A stretch of 64,000 bases of DNA from Alicyclobacillus suci (GTDB lineage Bacteria > Bacillota > Bacilli > Alicyclobacillales > Alicyclobacillaceae): positions 1 through 64,000 of the forward strand of contig NZ_JAFMTW010000003.1 in assembly GCF_017329615.1 (NCBI RefSeq). Direction: 5' to 3'. Position 1 is the first letter of the stretch; every line of letters begins with the position of its first letter. This document shows, piece by piece, positions 18,439 through 29,067 of the stretch. A program made the translations under genes and the position numbers. The notes under the pieces are model-generated. The model searched no databases. It was not told the DNA's origin and worked only from the letters and a program-made list of their open reading frames with translations.

Positions 18439-19215
18439 TCAACCTCCCATATCGCCAAAATGCGCCAGTGCAATGGCGAGCGCGGCGACGCCAGCCGTCT
18501 CGGTGCGTAAAATGCGTGGGCCAAGCGTCACCAATACCGCCGCTTCGCACGCCTCAAAATAGGCACGTTCAGCGTCGCTCCAGCCACCTTCAGGACCAAT
18601 AAAAATGGCCCGTTTGGGTCGAGTTGTCCCCTCGGACACACGATGGGACGCGTCGAAATGCGCCAGTGCGTTGACCAAACCCACGGCGCGCTCCGCCTCA
18701 TCGAGTACGATAAACTGCTCAATCCCCGCCGCGAACAGTCCTTCGCACAACTGAGACAACCGCGTCTCGTAACGAACGGCCGGAATGGCATCCCGCTGTG
18801 ACTGCATGGCCGCTTCTCGGGCGACCTTCTGCCAACGGGCGAGTTTGTTCTCCACTTTCCCGTCCAACTTTACAACAGACCGCTCGGCCTGGTACAGAAC
18901 AAAAGAATGCGCACCAACCTCTGTACACTTTTGCACAATCGTCTCCATCTTATCACCTTTTGCCACACCTTGAACCATCACGATGTGGGCAGCCGGTTCA
19001 CTCGAAGGATACTGTTCCAGTAGACGCGCTGTCACCGCGTCTTTCGACACTTGTACAATCTCAGCCAGCCAAGGGCCATGAAGGGTCACGACAACAAGTT
19101 GCTCTGCCGGTTTGACGCGCAACACGCGCGCAAAATGATGCGCATCGGCCTCGCCAAGCTGAATCTCGTGATGCCGCTGTGCCCCGGCATGAGGGACAAA
19201 GACACGCGGCAACAT
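18439..19215 (-). CDS. rsmE: 16S rRNA (uracil(1498)-N3)-methyltransferase RsmE
   Basis: A 258-residue SPOUT methyltransferase that modifies U1498 of 16S rRNA. The knot motifs FIGPEGGWSDAE and LGPRILRTETA are clear near the C-terminus, with an N-terminal PUA-like region (ARVLRVKPAEQLVVV). The start overlaps the prmA stop (TGATG). The prmA-rsmE-mtaB order is the usual Bacillales arrangement. Confidence 0.96.
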   Translation of the reverse strand: MLPRVFVPHAGAQRHHEIQLGEADAHHFARVLRVKPAEQLVVVTLHGPWLAEIVQVSKDAVTARLLEQYPSSEPAAHIVMVQGVAKGDKMETIVQKCTEVGAHSFVLYQAERSVVKLDGKVENKLARWQKVAREAAMQSQRDAIPAVRYETRLSQLCEGLFAAGIEQFIVLDEAERAVGLVNALAHFDASHRVSEGTTRPKRAIFIGPEGGWSDAERAYFEACEAAVLVTLGPRILRTETAGVAALAIALAHFGDMGG

Positions 19216-20165
19216 CAGTCTTTCACCGCCAAAATGGCCATCCAGTCGTCCTTTTGGTAGCGCTTGGCCACCTGAAAGCCTTCGGTCAAAAGCGCTGCTT
19301 CGACGGCTGGAGCCTGCGTGTCGATATATCCAGACGTGAGCAAGTAGCCACCCGGATTGAGTCGGCGCGCGACCTGTGGCAAGAGGAGAATGACGATATC
19401 GCGCAAGATGTTTGCCACCGCGACGTCGAATTTCGCATCCTGCGCATAACCAGAAAGCAAATTCCCCTCCTGCACCGTGATGACGTCTGACAGCGCGTTG
19501 TGTTCGACGTTTTGGTGTGCCGCGTCGACGGCTACCGGATCAATATCGATGGCCGTGACATGCGACGCACCTAACCGCGCGGCCGCAATTGCGAGAATGC
19601 CTGTCCCAGTTCCGACGTCAAGGACGTTGGCGCCGCTCAAATCCAGTTCGGCAAGCGCTTGCGTGCACAGGTGGGTGGTCTGGTGTGTCCCGGTGCCAAA
19701 CGCCATGCCGGGTTCCACGATGATTGGCTTGCGGGACGCCAGATCCTCTGGCAAATCCGATAAATTCCAAATCGGCACAATCACCAGCTCATCGCCCACT
19801 GGAATCGGGTGATAATGCTCCTTCCACGCATTCAACCAGGTGCTGTCGTCGACCGAATCGATACGAATATCGCGCGCCTTTGCTCCGACGTCGAGACCCG
19901 ATGCATGAACGCGCTCCACGACATCCAGCACACGGGCTCGAACGACTTGCGGCTCGTGTCCCTCTGGAAAATACACCGACACTTCGACCCCGTCAGTCGG
20001 AACAATCATTTCGTCGAACCACTCGCCGTACTCCGGGTGCGGAATGTGGACATTGCCAATCCCCTCCAATTGAACCCCTTGCAAGTCAGGAAATTCCTGC
20101 AACAATGCCGCAACTGCCTCCGCCGCCTCGTGCGTCACCTTGAATTGAACCTGCCACCAGTGCAT
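19215..20165 (-). CDS. prmA: Ribosomal protein L11 methyltransferase PrmA
   Basis: About 316 residues; trimethylates ribosomal protein uL11. The SAM motif is VLDVGTGTGILAIA, and the NILRD tetrad needed by this family is visible in VANILRDIV. The start chosen is the ATG at 20165, right after GGAGGAGGT; a 20-residue upstream extension is unlikely. A terminator separates it from dnaJ, so it likely has its own promoter or depends on readthrough. Confidence 0.95.
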   Translation of the reverse strand: MHWWQVQFKVTHEAAEAVAALLQEFPDLQGVQLEGIGNVHIPHPEYGEWFDEMIVPTDGVEVSVYFPEGHEPQVVRARVLDVVERVHASGLDVGAKARDIRIDSVDDSTWLNAWKEHYHPIPVGDELVIVPIWNLSDLPEDLASRKPIIVEPGMAFGTGTHQTTHLCTQALAELDLSGANVLDVGTGTGILAIAAARLGASHVTAIDIDPVAVDAAHQNVEHNALSDVITVQEGNLLSGYAQDAKFDVAVANILRDIVILLLPQVARRLNPGGYLLTSGYIDTQAPAVEAALLTEGFQVAKRYQKDDWMAILAVKD

Positions 20166-20224
20166 AACCAACCTCCTCCGATTCGATGCGCACCTCAATT
20201 TCCGATGTGCACCCACCACTTGCA

Positions 20225-20258
20225 AAACAAAACGAAACGGCCCAGCGACCTGGACCGT
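20225..20258 (-). terminator. Terminator after dnaJ
   Basis: ACGGTCC and GGGCCGT pair around an eight-base loop (20237-20258), followed on the minus strand by a T-rich tract TTCGTTTTGTTTT. It marks the end of the hrcA-grpE-dnaK-dnaJ operon, about 60 bp before prmA. Confidence 0.8.
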
Positions 20259-20321
20259 ACTCGTCGTCCGCCCCGACTCGTAATCAAGGGCGGCTCTTTC
20301 CCATTTTCCAATATCGCGTCA

Positions 20322-21464
20322 TTAGGCGTTGCCGAGAAACGCGTCCTTCATCCGTTCCATAAACGATCTCGCCTGCTCGTGCGTCTGCACACCCAACTCC
20401 TTGCCGAGTTCGCGAAACAATTCCTTTTGCCGCTCAGTCAAATTGGTCGGCGTCAACACCTGCACGCGCACGTGCTGATCTCCTCGCACTGTCGACCCGA
20501 GTCGCGGAATCCCTTTTCCGCGCAACCGAAACATCGTTCCTGACTGCGTGCCTTCCGGAATCCGCAGTTTAACATCCCCGTCCAGCGTCGGCACGTCAAT
20601 CTCGTCACCGAGCGCAGCTTGAACGAACGTCAGCGGCATATCGACATAGACGTTCGTGCCCTCACGCTCAAAGATCTCATGCGGGCGCACCCGGATGACA
20701 ATATGCAAGTCGCCAGGCTGCCCACCGTTGGGGCTCGCCTCACCAGCGCCAGACACGCGCAAACGCGTGCCATTGTCGACGCCAGCTGGCACCTTGATTT
20801 GAACGGTTCGGCGCACGCGTTTGCGACCTTGCCCGCGACAATCAGGACAAGGCTGCTCAATTATCACGCCGCGCCCATGACAGTTCGAACAGATGCGGCG
20901 GTTGACCATCCTACCAAAGGGCGTCGACTGAACGGTTTGCTGCTCACCTGTACCGTTACACACCGTACACGTCCGCGGTTGCGTGCCTGGCTTGGCACCA
21001 TTCCCGCCACAGGTCGAACAGGTCTCTGTGCGCGGAATCTGAATCTCTTCCTCGACGCCAAATGCGGCATCTTCAAAATCCACTTCCAGCTCGTACTCCA
21101 AGTCCTGTCCGCGTTGCGGCCCGCGCGAGCGCGCACCACTTCCGCCGAAGAACATATCAAAAATGTCGCCAAACCCGCCAAAGTCAAAATCGCCAAAGCC
21201 AGCGCCCTGGCCTCCGCCACCAAACCCACCTTGCGTCGGATCCTGATGGCCAAACTGGTCGTAGCGGGCGCGTTTCTGGCTATCCGAAAGCACGTCGTAC
21301 GCCTCGGCAATCTCGGCAAACTTTTCCGGCGCGCTCGGATCATCCTTGTTGACGTCAGGGTGGTATTGACGAGCCAACTTGCGATAGGCTTTTTTGATTT
21401 CTTCCTGACTGGCTGACCGGCTGACACCGAGGACCTCATAATAATCTCGCTTGCTCACCGGCAC
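20322..21464 (-). CDS. dnaJ: Chaperone protein DnaJ
   Basis: A 380-residue type I J-protein that stimulates DnaK ATPase and delivers substrates. The J domain has HPD at 35-37, followed by a Gly/Phe-rich stretch (about 75-115). Four CxxCxGxG zinc-finger repeats follow ([32 protein letters not shown]), then the C-terminal substrate-binding domains. It is the last gene of the heat-shock operon and is followed by a terminator. Confidence 0.98.
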   Translation of the reverse strand: MPVSKRDYYEVLGVSRSASQEEIKKAYRKLARQYHPDVNKDDPSAPEKFAEIAEAYDVLSDSQKRARYDQFGHQDPTQGGFGGGGQGAGFGDFDFGGFGDIFDMFFGGSGARSRGPQRGQDLEYELEVDFEDAAFGVEEEIQIPRTETCSTCGGNGAKPGTQPRTCTVCNGTGEQQTVQSTPFGRMVNRRICSNCHGRGVIIEQPCPDCRGQGRKRVRRTVQIKVPAGVDNGTRLRVSGAGEASPNGGQPGDLHIVIRVRPHEIFEREGTNVYVDMPLTFVQAALGDEIDVPTLDGDVKLRIPEGTQSGTMFRLRGKGIPRLGSTVRGDQHVRVQVLTPTNLTERQKELFRELGKELGVQTHEQARSFMERMKDAFLGNA

Positions 21465-21511
21465 ACCTCCAGTTCCTTCATCATGACAACTTTGTATATC
21501 TTACAACGATG

Positions 21512-21534
21512 GGCAGGGATCCGTCATCCCTGCC
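21512..21534 (-). other. Perfect hairpin between dnaK and dnaJ
   Basis: GGCAGGGAT and its exact complement flank a five-base loop (21512-21520, 21526-21534). No T-run follows on the minus strand, so it is unlikely to be a full terminator. It may be an RNA processing or stability element that sets the dnaK:dnaJ ratio. Confidence 0.55.
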
Positions 21535-21561
21535 TCATCCGAAAGCTTCATATTCAAAAGC

Positions 21562-23397
21562 TTACTTCTGATCTTTGTCAACTTCCGTAAACTCCGCATC
21601 GACGACGTTATCATCCGCCTTCGATCCGGCACCAGCATCACCAGCCTGACCCTGTTGCGCGGAAGCTGCCTGCTCATACAACTTGGTGGAAAGCTTGTGC
21701 AGGACCTCTGTCAGTTCGTCCTTGGCCTTCGTAATCGGCTCAGTTTCGGTACCGGCGAGCGCGTCGCGAAGCGCCTTTTGCTTCTCTTCAGCCTCTGCCT
21801 TCAGCGCCGAATCGAGTTTGTCGCCAAGGTCCTTCATGGTCTTCTCCGTCTGGTAGAGAAGTTGGTCGACTTCGTTGCGAATCTCGACCTGCTCGCGGCG
21901 CTTTTTATCCTCTTCCGCGTGCATCTGCGCCTCTTGCATCATGCGCTCAACTTCTTCCTTGGACAAGCCGCTCGACGCGGTGATGGTGATGCGCTGCGAT
22001 TTGCCCGTACCGAGGTCTTTCGCCGCGACGTTAACGATACCGTTGGCATCGATGTCGAACGTCACTTCAATCTGCGGGACGCCACGCGGTGCCGGTGGAA
22101 TGTCAGACAGCGTGAAGCGACCGAGCGTCTTGTTGTCGCGAGCCATCTCACGTTCCCCTTGCAGGACGTGAATTTCAACGGACGTCTGATTGTCCGCAGC
22201 CGTCGAGAAGACTTGGCTTTTCGACGTCGGAATCGTCGTGTTGCGGTCGATGAGGCGCGTGAATACGCCACCCATCGTCTCGATACCGAGCGACAACGGC
22301 GTCACGTCGAGCAATACCACGTCCTTGACTTCGCCCGTCAACACACCCGCCTGGATACCTGCGCCGATAGCGACGACTTCGTCCGGGTTGACGCCTTTCG
22401 ATGGTTCACTGCCAATCAACCGCTTAATCGCTTCTTGCACAGCCGGGATACGCGTCGAACCACCGACGAGAATGACTTTGTGAATGTCGCTTGGCGACAA
22501 GCCCGCGTCTTGCAGCGCTTGGCGCGTCGGCGCCAGTGTCGCCTCAATCAAATCCGCCGAAATCTCTTCAAATTTCGCGCGCGTCAAGTTGACTTCAAGG
22601 TGCTTTGGCCCTGTTGCATCAGCCGAGATAAACGGCAACGAAATCGTCGTCGTCAGCGTCGAAGACAACTCTTTCTTCGCTTTTTCCGCTGCGTCTTTCA
22701 AACGCTGCATGGCCATTTTGTCTTGCCCTAAGTCAATGCCGGTATCCTTCTTAAACGTATCAATCAGATATTGCATGATACGGTTGTCAAAGTCGTCACC
22801 ACCCAGGTGGTTGTTCCCGCTGGTCGCCTTCACCTCAAACACGCCATCGCCGAGTTCGAGAATGGATACGTCAAACGTACCGCCACCTAAGTCGAACACG
22901 AGAATCGTCTGGTCTTCGTCCTTCTCCAAACCGTAAGCAAGTGCCGCAGCGGTTGGCTCGTTGACGATACGCAAGACTTCGAGGCCAGCAATTTTCCCGG
23001 CGTCCTTCGTCGCCTGGCGTTGGCTGTCGCTGAAGTACGCCGGCACAGTAATGACCGCCTGCGTGACCGGTTCCCCAAGGTACGCTTCAGCGTCCGCTTT
23101 CAACTTTTGCAGAATCATTGCCGAAATTTCTGGAGGCGTGTAAGATTTGCCGTCAATCGTCACTTTGTGATCTGTACCCATGTGGCGCTTGATGGAGATA
23201 ATCGTGCGGTCCGGGTTGGTGATAGCTTGCCGCTTCGCGACATCCCCTACCAGACGTTCGCCGTCTTTGGTGAATGCCACCACGGACGGGGTTGTGCGAT
23301 TACCCTCTGCGTTTGGAATAACGACAGGCTCGCCGCCTTCCATCACAGCGACGCACGAGTTGGTTGTACCAAGGTCAATACCAATGACTTTTGCCAC
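21562..23397 (-). CDS. dnaK: Chaperone protein DnaK (Hsp70)
   Basis: About 611 residues. The ATPase domain starts [20 protein letters not shown] and includes [13 protein letters not shown] and [13 protein letters not shown]. The peptide-binding domain includes [16 protein letters not shown], followed by a helical lid and a Gly/Ala-rich tail ending [13 protein letters not shown] chose GTG at 23397 because GGAGGAGG lies seven bases before it; the in-frame start at 23418 would add an atypical MMEEEPS. Part of the CIRCE-controlled operon between grpE and dnaJ. Confidence 0.98.
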   Translation of the reverse strand: MAKVIGIDLGTTNSCVAVMEGGEPVVIPNAEGNRTTPSVVAFTKDGERLVGDVAKRQAITNPDRTIISIKRHMGTDHKVTIDGKSYTPPEISAMILQKLKADAEAYLGEPVTQAVITVPAYFSDSQRQATKDAGKIAGLEVLRIVNEPTAAALAYGLEKDEDQTILVFDLGGGTFDVSILELGDGVFEVKATSGNNHLGGDDFDNRIMQYLIDTFKKDTGIDLGQDKMAMQRLKDAAEKAKKELSSTLTTTISLPFISADATGPKHLEVNLTRAKFEEISADLIEATLAPTRQALQDAGLSPSDIHKVILVGGSTRIPAVQEAIKRLIGSEPSKGVNPDEVVAIGAGIQAGVLTGEVKDVVLLDVTPLSLGIETMGGVFTRLIDRNTTIPTSKSQVFSTAADNQTSVEIHVLQGEREMARDNKTLGRFTLSDIPPAPRGVPQIEVTFDIDANGIVNVAAKDLGTGKSQRITITASSGLSKEEVERMMQEAQMHAEEDKKRREQVEIRNEVDQLLYQTEKTMKDLGDKLDSALKAEAEEKQKALRDALAGTETEPITKAKDELTEVLHKLSTKLYEQAASAQQGQAGDAGAGSKADDNVVDAEFTEVDKDQK

Positions 23398-23463
23398 TGA
23401 AGGTTCCTCCTCCATCACACGATTTACAATTCAATTCTGGATGAGCGCAGACGGAACAACCCG

Positions 23464-24036
23464 TCACACGCTCACTTTCACCATGGCCGGGCGCAATACC
23501 TTGTCATGTAACAGATACCCACGTTGCAGCTCCTGCAGCACGACATTCGGCTCAACGCCCTCGGCTGCCTCCTGCATCACAGCTTCATGACGCGTCGGGT
23601 CAAACGTCTCACCTTCAGCGTTCATCGGCGTAACGCCGTATTGCGACAAGATGGCCTGAAACTGACGATGTACCATTTCGATGCCTGTCCGAATCTGCTC
23701 ATCTGCGTCACTCACAGCTTGCATCGCGCGGTCAAAGTTATCGACCACCGGCAACAAGTCGGACAACAATTTCTTCGTGGCGAACTGGCTGAGTTCTTCC
23801 TTCTCGGCCCGCGTCCTCCGACGGAAGTTATCAAAATCAGCGCGCGTCCGAAGTAACTGCTGCTGCAGATCTGCAATTTCCTGATCTTTAGGATCCACTT
23901 GCGCCTCTTGCGCCTCGGACTGCGCCGCATCATCCGACGCAGTCTCCGTCTCCGCCTGCGCTTCCTTTGCTTCTACATCGGTTTCCGCTTCAGTTGCCGC
24001 CTCATTCTGTACTTGTTCATTTGCTTCTTCAGACAA
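23464..24036 (-). CDS. grpE: Nucleotide exchange factor GrpE
   Basis: About 190 residues; releases ADP from DnaK. The acidic, Ala/Glu-rich N-terminus is followed by a long coiled coil (DLQQQLLRTRADFDNFRRR) and the GrpE signature with VLQELQRGYLLHDKVLRPAMV. TTG at 24036 follows AAAGGGTG and is the likelier start; an in-frame start at 24060 adds eight residues. It lies between hrcA and dnaK. Confidence 0.96.
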   Translation of the reverse strand: MSEEANEQVQNEAATEAETDVEAKEAQAETETASDDAAQSEAQEAQVDPKDQEIADLQQQLLRTRADFDNFRRRTRAEKEELSQFATKKLLSDLLPVVDNFDRAMQAVSDADEQIRTGIEMVHRQFQAILSQYGVTPMNAEGETFDPTRHEAVMQEAAEGVEPNVVLQELQRGYLLHDKVLRPAMVKVSV

Positions 24037-24093
24037 GCGAAACACCCTTTCCTGAATCACAATGGTCGAAAGGCTACCGGCGCCTCGTGCAAA

Positions 24094-25131
24094 TCAGTTT
24101 CCTTCCATCCGCTGCGTCAGCAGGTTTGTCATGGTTCTCGACGTGTACTCGAGAATTTTCATAATCCGACCGTAATCCATGCGAGTAGGTCCCAACACAC
24201 CAATATGTCCCACAGGGCTGTCGGCCAAACTATAGGTCGCCGTAATGACCGCGCAATCCTGCAGCGGCCCCTCCGGATTTTCCTCACCAATGCGCACCTG
24301 AATCCCAAGTCCTTCAAGCGGCAGCCAACGCGTAACCGTATGTCCTGCCTCGAGAAGAGACAGAAGCGGTTGTGCCTTTTCGACATCGTGAAATTCCGGC
24401 TGCTTCAGCATATTGGCAGCACCGCCGATGTACACAGGCTCTTCTCGATGCCCCACTTGGCAGAGCTCCTCGACAATCGCAAGCACGTCTTCATATCGCT
24501 CGACGCGCTTTGTCAATTCCTCCGCCAACTGGCTGTACAAGCTGGAGCGCAACTTGGACACAGGGACGCCAACGAGCTTGTCGTTCAACACATTGACGAT
24601 AAACTCCACGTCATCTACGCGGATGTCCTCCGAAAGATGAACCGTGCAATCCTCAACATGTCCCGTATCCGTTACGAGAATGGCGACTGCACGCCCCTTC
24701 GCCAGCGGAATGAGTTCAATCTTACGAACCTTATCTGTGTACATCTTTGGACCGAGAACTATCGCTGTCTGTTTCGTCAACGTCGACAGGACCGTCGACA
24801 TCTCCCGAAACACCTGTTCCATTTCATCCATGCGCTGCGTGAAGAAAGCCCGCAATGCCTCGGCTGTCGAATCCAGTTCAACCGGGTCTTGAGGCATTAG
24901 GTGATCGACATAAAACCGATAGCCCTTTTGCGACGGAACACGTCCTGCAGACGTGTGTGGCTGTGCTAAATACCCCATTTCTTCGAGGTCAGCCATTTCA
25001 TTTCGAATCGTTGCAGGGCTGAACTGTATCTGTTCATGTTTGGCGAGCGCCCGTGAGCCGACCGGTTCAGCCATGCGAACATAATCCTCTACAATTGCAC
25101 TTAGAATTAGTTGCTGCCGATTTGTCAGCAC
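24094..25131 (-). CDS. hrcA: Heat-inducible transcription repressor HrcA
   Basis: A 345-residue repressor that binds CIRCE. The N-terminal winged helix contains LILSAIVEDYVRMAEPVGSR and FSPATIRNEMADLEEMGYL, followed by the GAF-like HrcA domain. It is the first gene of the heat-shock operon and carries a perfect CIRCE 17 bp before its start, so it should repress itself and grpE-dnaK-dnaJ. GroE availability is known to control HrcA activity in relatives. Confidence 0.97.
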   Translation of the reverse strand: MLTNRQQLILSAIVEDYVRMAEPVGSRALAKHEQIQFSPATIRNEMADLEEMGYLAQPHTSAGRVPSQKGYRFYVDHLMPQDPVELDSTAEALRAFFTQRMDEMEQVFREMSTVLSTLTKQTAIVLGPKMYTDKVRKIELIPLAKGRAVAILVTDTGHVEDCTVHLSEDIRVDDVEFIVNVLNDKLVGVPVSKLRSSLYSQLAEELTKRVERYEDVLAIVEELCQVGHREEPVYIGGAANMLKQPEFHDVEKAQPLLSLLEAGHTVTRWLPLEGLGIQVRIGEENPEGPLQDCAVITATYSLADSPVGHIGVLGPTRMDYGRIMKILEYTSRTMTNLLTQRMEGN

Positions 25132-25147
25132 TGTTCTCGCCTCCTTG

Positions 25148-25174
25148 TTAGCACTCTCGTTACATGAGTGCTAA
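25148..25174 (-). promoter_or_regulatory. CIRCE operator
   Basis: TTAGCACTC, nine bases, GAGTGCTAA: a perfect match to the CIRCE inverted repeat. It lies just downstream of the -10 of the hrcA promoter, so bound HrcA would block initiation or clearance. Confidence 0.97.
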
Positions 25175-25188
25175 ACGCCCACGTCTTG

Positions 25189-25217
25189 ACAATAGCAACG
25201 GTGGCGGCGGTTGTCAA
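25189..25217 (-). promoter_or_regulatory. Sigma-A promoter of the hrcA operon
   Basis: Minus strand TTGACA (25217-25212), 17-bp spacer, TATTGT (25194-25189). The -35 overlaps the hemW stop codon. Predicted start is near 25182, immediately ahead of CIRCE. Confidence 0.75.
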
Positions 25218-26404
25218 TCAGCACCACCAACCGACACGAACTTCTCAAAAATTGCATTGGCCACTGGCCAATACCGAGCCGGTATCCGTACCCGTGAGGC
25301 TGTCTCGACGAGCAAGCCTTGTTCCAGAAGCTGCGTGTAGACATCCCCATAGACGTCCTCGATAGTCACACCATAGCGCAAAACAAAATCTTCTTTTGAC
25401 ACGCCCTCGGCCAGTCGCAAACCGAGCATCATCGTATCTTCCGCAGCCTCAGCGTCAGTGACATCGTATGACGACAAAATCGGACGGTTACCTGCCTTCA
25501 ACGTTCCAATATAGTCCGGCAGTTTCGGCATATTCTCATAGCGGACGCCTTTCACATAGCCGTGCGCCCCAGCGCCAGCCGCCAAGTAAGGCTGGTTGCG
25601 CCAATAGACGAGATTATGGCGCGCCTCGCCACCTGGCCTTGCGAAATTGCTGATTTCGTAATGAACAAAACCAGCCTGCTGCAGCCGGTCGCGGACTAAA
25701 TCGTACATATCCGCCTCCAAATCTTCTCCCGGCAACGGCAATTGCCCGCTATCGCGCCACTTGGCAAACGGCGTGCCTTCTTCGACCTTCAGCCAATAAG
25801 CTGAAACATGGTCTATCGGCAAGGACAACACCTTGTCCAGCGCGTGCTCGACATCGGCCAAGGACTGTTCTGGCAGGCCAAACATCAAATCGACATTGAT
25901 TTGCCGAAACCCAAGTTGATATGCGCGCTCTACACTATCGACGACCTTCTGCGCGTCGTGCGCGCGTCCGATGGTCATCAACAACCTATCCCGGAATGTC
26001 TGCGCGCCGAAACTCAGGCGGTTGACACCAAACGACCGCAGCAGCGCCAGTTTCTCTTCGTCCACCGAATCCGGATTCGATTCGAACGTAAACTCCGCGC
26101 CAGCCGCCAACGAAAAATGCGCATGCAATTGCTTCAGCATGCGCTCGAGCAACAGAGAACTCGGCAGCGTCGGCGTACCGCCGCCAAAAAACACCGTTTG
26201 CAGCGGCCCTGGTGCCGATTGTGAAAGCTTTTCAAACTCGGCGCCCAAGGCGTCCACGTAATCCACCATGACGGAATCAGGCGCGACATACGTGTTGAAA
26301 TCACAGTAAAAGCAGCGACTCCTGCAAAATGGAATGTGTACATACAACGATGTGGGCGTCGCCAGCTTCTCCTCGTCTCTCACAGGTTGCGTCAATTGCC
26401 TCAC
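25214..26404 (-). CDS. hemW: Heme chaperone HemW (HemN-like radical SAM protein)
   Basis: A 396-residue radical-SAM protein. The cluster motif C27-x3-C31-x2-C34 lies in CRSRCFYC, typical of HemW, which binds heme and delivers it to respiratory proteins rather than acting as coproporphyrinogen dehydrogenase. FFGGGTPTL follows and a HemN C-terminal domain completes it. It overlaps the lepA stop by four bases, and its own 3' end contains the hrcA promoter. Confidence 0.93.
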   Translation of the reverse strand: MRQLTQPVRDEEKLATPTSLYVHIPFCRSRCFYCDFNTYVAPDSVMVDYVDALGAEFEKLSQSAPGPLQTVFFGGGTPTLPSSLLLERMLKQLHAHFSLAAGAEFTFESNPDSVDEEKLALLRSFGVNRLSFGAQTFRDRLLMTIGRAHDAQKVVDSVERAYQLGFRQINVDLMFGLPEQSLADVEHALDKVLSLPIDHVSAYWLKVEEGTPFAKWRDSGQLPLPGEDLEADMYDLVRDRLQQAGFVHYEISNFARPGGEARHNLVYWRNQPYLAAGAGAHGYVKGVRYENMPKLPDYIGTLKAGNRPILSSYDVTDAEAAEDTMMLGLRLAEGVSKEDFVLRYGVTIEDVYGDVYTQLLEQGLLVETASRVRIPARYWPVANAIFEKFVSVGGAD

Positions 26405-28209
26405 TCCATTTTTAATACCGCCATAAACGCCTCCTGCGGTACCTCCACGTTGCCGACTTGCTTCATACGCTTTTTACCTTCTTTTTGCTTTTCGAGCAAC
26501 TTGCGCTTACGCGAGATGTCGCCGCCGTAGCACTTGGCGAGGACGTTTTTGCGCATCGCGCGAATCGTCTCGCGCGCGACAACCCGGTTGCCAATGGCCG
26601 CTTGAATCGGCACCTCGAACATCTGCCGCGGAATCAGTTCCTTCAACTTCTCGCACAAGGCGCGCCCGCGCGGGTAAGCCTTGTCCCGGTGAACAATGAA
26701 GGACAGCGCGTCAACGACGTCGCCGTTGAGCAAGATATCCATCTTCACCAGCTTCGACTCGCGATAGCCAACCAGCTCGTAGTCAAACGAAGCATATCCC
26801 TTCGTCGATGACTTCAGCCTGTCGAAGAAGTCATAGACAATTTCCGATAGCGGCAAGTCGTAGATGATGGTCGTCCGAGCCTCATCGAGGTACTGCATAT
26901 CGTGGAACTGGCCGCGCTTCTCCTGGCACAGTTCCATGACCGCGCCAACGTGATCCTTCGGCACGAAAATGGACGCCCGCACATATGGCTCTTCAATTCG
27001 CTCAATCCGATCCGGATCTGGCATCTCACTTGGGTTATCTATCGCCGACATGGTCCCGTCTGTACGATAGACGTTGTACACGACGCTCGGCGCCGTCGTG
27101 ATGAGCGTCAGCCCGTACTCCCGCTCCAAGCGCTCTTGCACAATTTCCATGTGCAGCATGCCCAGGAAGCCGCAACGAAAACCAAAACCGAGCGCGCTCG
27201 ACGTCTCTGGCTCATAGGTCAGTGCCGCGTCATTCAACTCCAGCTTCTCGAGCGCCTCGCGCAGATCCTGATAATCTGCGCTATCGACCGGATACAGTCC
27301 ACAAAACACCATTGGGTTGGTCTTGCGATAACCAGGCAGCGGTTCAGCCGTGGGACGCTCTGCGTCGGTCACCGTATCGCCGACCCGCGTGTCGCGCACG
27401 TTCTTAATGCTCGCCGCCAAATAGCCGACGTCGCCGGCGTACAGCGCATCAATCGGCGTCATTCGCGGACTAAACACGCCCACTTCATCGACTTCAAACT
27501 CCTTGCCCGTCGCCATCATGCGCACGCGCATCCCCGGTTTGACGACCCCGTTAAAGACCCGCATGTAGACGATGACACCGCGATACGGGTCGTAGTGCGA
27601 ATCGAAAATCAGCGCTTGCAGCGGCTCGTCCGAGTCCCCTTTTGGCGCAGGCACCTTAGCGACGATTTGCTCGAGAATGTCCTCGATGCCAATCCCCGAT
27701 TTCGCAGACGCCAATACCGCTTCGCTCGCATCCAGGCCGATGACGTCCTCAATCTCCTGGCGCACGCGCTCTGGTTCCGCGCTCGGCAGGTCAATTTTGT
27801 TGATGACCGGCAAAATCTCCAGGTCGTTGTCCAACGCCAAGTAGACGTTCGCTAACGTCTGCGCCTCAATCCCCTGAGCCGCGTCGACGACCAACAGCGC
27901 GCCCTCGCAGGCCGCTAGACTGCGTGACACTTCGTACGTGAAGTCCACGTGTCCCGGTGTGTCAATCAGATTCAGTTCGTATTCTTCTCCGTCCTTTGCC
28001 TTGTAGGTCAGACGAACGGCTTGCAACTTAATCGTAATGCCGCGTTCCCGTTCCAAATCCATTTGGTCGAGCAACTGATCTTGCATCTCCCGCTCACTGA
28101 CTGCACCGGTGAGTTGAAGAATGCGATCCGCCAGCGTCGACTTGCCGTGATCGATATGGGCAATAATGGAAAAGTTCCGGATACGCGACTGGCGAGTAGC
28201 GTTTGACAC
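26401..28209 (-). CDS. lepA: Elongation factor 4 (LepA)
   Basis: About 602 residues; a ribosome-dependent translational GTPase. The G1 motif AHIDHGKST and the DTPGHVDF segment are clear; the C-terminus has the LepA-specific domain ([17 protein letters not shown]). I chose GTG at 28209 because AAGGAGG precedes it and the protein then starts with the family's short leader before [15 protein letters not shown] 20-residue upstream extension would run into the terminator of the next gene and is rejected. Confidence 0.97.
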   Translation of the reverse strand: MSNATRQSRIRNFSIIAHIDHGKSTLADRILQLTGAVSEREMQDQLLDQMDLERERGITIKLQAVRLTYKAKDGEEYELNLIDTPGHVDFTYEVSRSLAACEGALLVVDAAQGIEAQTLANVYLALDNDLEILPVINKIDLPSAEPERVRQEIEDVIGLDASEAVLASAKSGIGIEDILEQIVAKVPAPKGDSDEPLQALIFDSHYDPYRGVIVYMRVFNGVVKPGMRVRMMATGKEFEVDEVGVFSPRMTPIDALYAGDVGYLAASIKNVRDTRVGDTVTDAERPTAEPLPGYRKTNPMVFCGLYPVDSADYQDLREALEKLELNDAALTYEPETSSALGFGFRCGFLGMLHMEIVQERLEREYGLTLITTAPSVVYNVYRTDGTMSAIDNPSEMPDPDRIERIEEPYVRASIFVPKDHVGAVMELCQEKRGQFHDMQYLDEARTTIIYDLPLSEIVYDFFDRLKSSTKGYASFDYELVGYRESKLVKMDILLNGDVVDALSFIVHRDKAYPRGRALCEKLKELIPRQMFEVPIQAAIGNRVVARETIRAMRKNVLAKCYGGDISRKRKLLEKQKEGKKRMKQVGNVEVPQEAFMAVLKME

Positions 28210-28233
28210 GGTAATCCTCCTTGTGTCGCACCA

Positions 28234-28260
28234 CAAAATAAACCGCGCCAAGGCGCGGCT
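28234..28260 (-). terminator. Terminator after the cation transporter gene
   Basis: GCCGCGCC and GGCGCGGT with a two-base loop (28243-28258) followed on the minus strand by TTTATTTT. It ends the 28312-28980 transcript 25-50 bp before lepA. Confidence 0.85.
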
Positions 28261-28311
28261 TGCACCCACCGATTATACCATTCGAACAAACCGCCCAACA
28301 AGCGGCAAAGG

Positions 28312-28980
28312 TCAGTGCCGGTGCACGCCGTGATCGTGAACATGTGGCTCGCCCGACTTGAAGCTATGCCAAGACTCCCACGCCTCTTGCAAAATAAAAT
28401 AGAGAATGGCAAGCGCCGCCACGGAGTCGACCCACCACCAGTGAAATAGGCTGTTGAGCCCCATACCCAAGAGCAGCGTCCAAGACATGTACGCACAGGT
28501 GAAGCTACACATCGCGTCGCCAATCAGACTCGGACTGTGCAAAAGGCGACCATAGCGCAACTTTTGCAGCGCCAACCACGGCGTAAACAAACTGCTGGCC
28601 GCGGCGGTGACCAAGCCCAGAAGTGTCATCTGCGCCGCTTGGTGCCCATGCCACACCTGTCCACTGCGAAACGAGATGTAACCAGCCAAGGTGAACAAAC
28701 AAAGGGCAATGACCCCACTTGTAAAGCGCTCTATTTTATGTCCGGAGGCCATCTCTTCCCCAGACTGGATCTCGACGTACAACCGCACCACCAACAACAT
28801 ACCGCTCCATAGCTCCACCGCGCTGTCGACACTGAAGGCGGACAGCGACAAACTGCCGGCGCGATACGCCGCGATGGCCGCGAGAATGGCCTCGGTCATA
28901 ATCCAGCCGATGGAGAGCAGTTCTATCTCGACGGCCCCTTTTAATAATTTTTCGCGGTGTGTCTCGGATCCTCTCGCCAA
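28312..28980 (-). CDS. Cation diffusion facilitator-like transporter
   Basis: A 222-residue protein with about six membrane helices and a His-rich tail (HVHDHGVHRH). The N-terminal half resembles the CDF family (TEAILAAIAAYRAGSLSLSAFSVDSAVE), where an Asp in helix 2 (here SVDSAVE) binds Zn or other divalent metals. The second metal-site motif in helix 5 is only partly kept (LIGDAMCSF), and there is no cytosolic C-terminal domain. Substrate is unknown. It is not found at this position in B. subtilis, where yqxA-spoIIP lie between lepA and gpr. Confidence 0.75.
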   Translation of the reverse strand: MARGSETHREKLLKGAVEIELLSIGWIMTEAILAAIAAYRAGSLSLSAFSVDSAVELWSGMLLVVRLYVEIQSGEEMASGHKIERFTSGVIALCLFTLAGYISFRSGQVWHGHQAAQMTLLGLVTAAASSLFTPWLALQKLRYGRLLHSPSLIGDAMCSFTCAYMSWTLLLGMGLNSLFHWWWVDSVAALAILYFILQEAWESWHSFKSGEPHVHDHGVHRH

Positions 28981-29067
28981 CCGCGCTACCCCCTGTCTGA
29001 GTGAATGGAGTCCTCCGATATATCAAGGCACGAATCGCACGGGAACCGCGCAAATCGCACACGATGT

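Noticed and set aside
21655..22731. 358-codon open frame on the plus strand
   Set aside because: It is antisense to dnaK, whose protein is fully conserved; the frame is a by-product of its codon bias.
26902..27855. 317-codon open frame on the plus strand
   Set aside because: Shadow of lepA; no motif and an Arg/His-rich composition.
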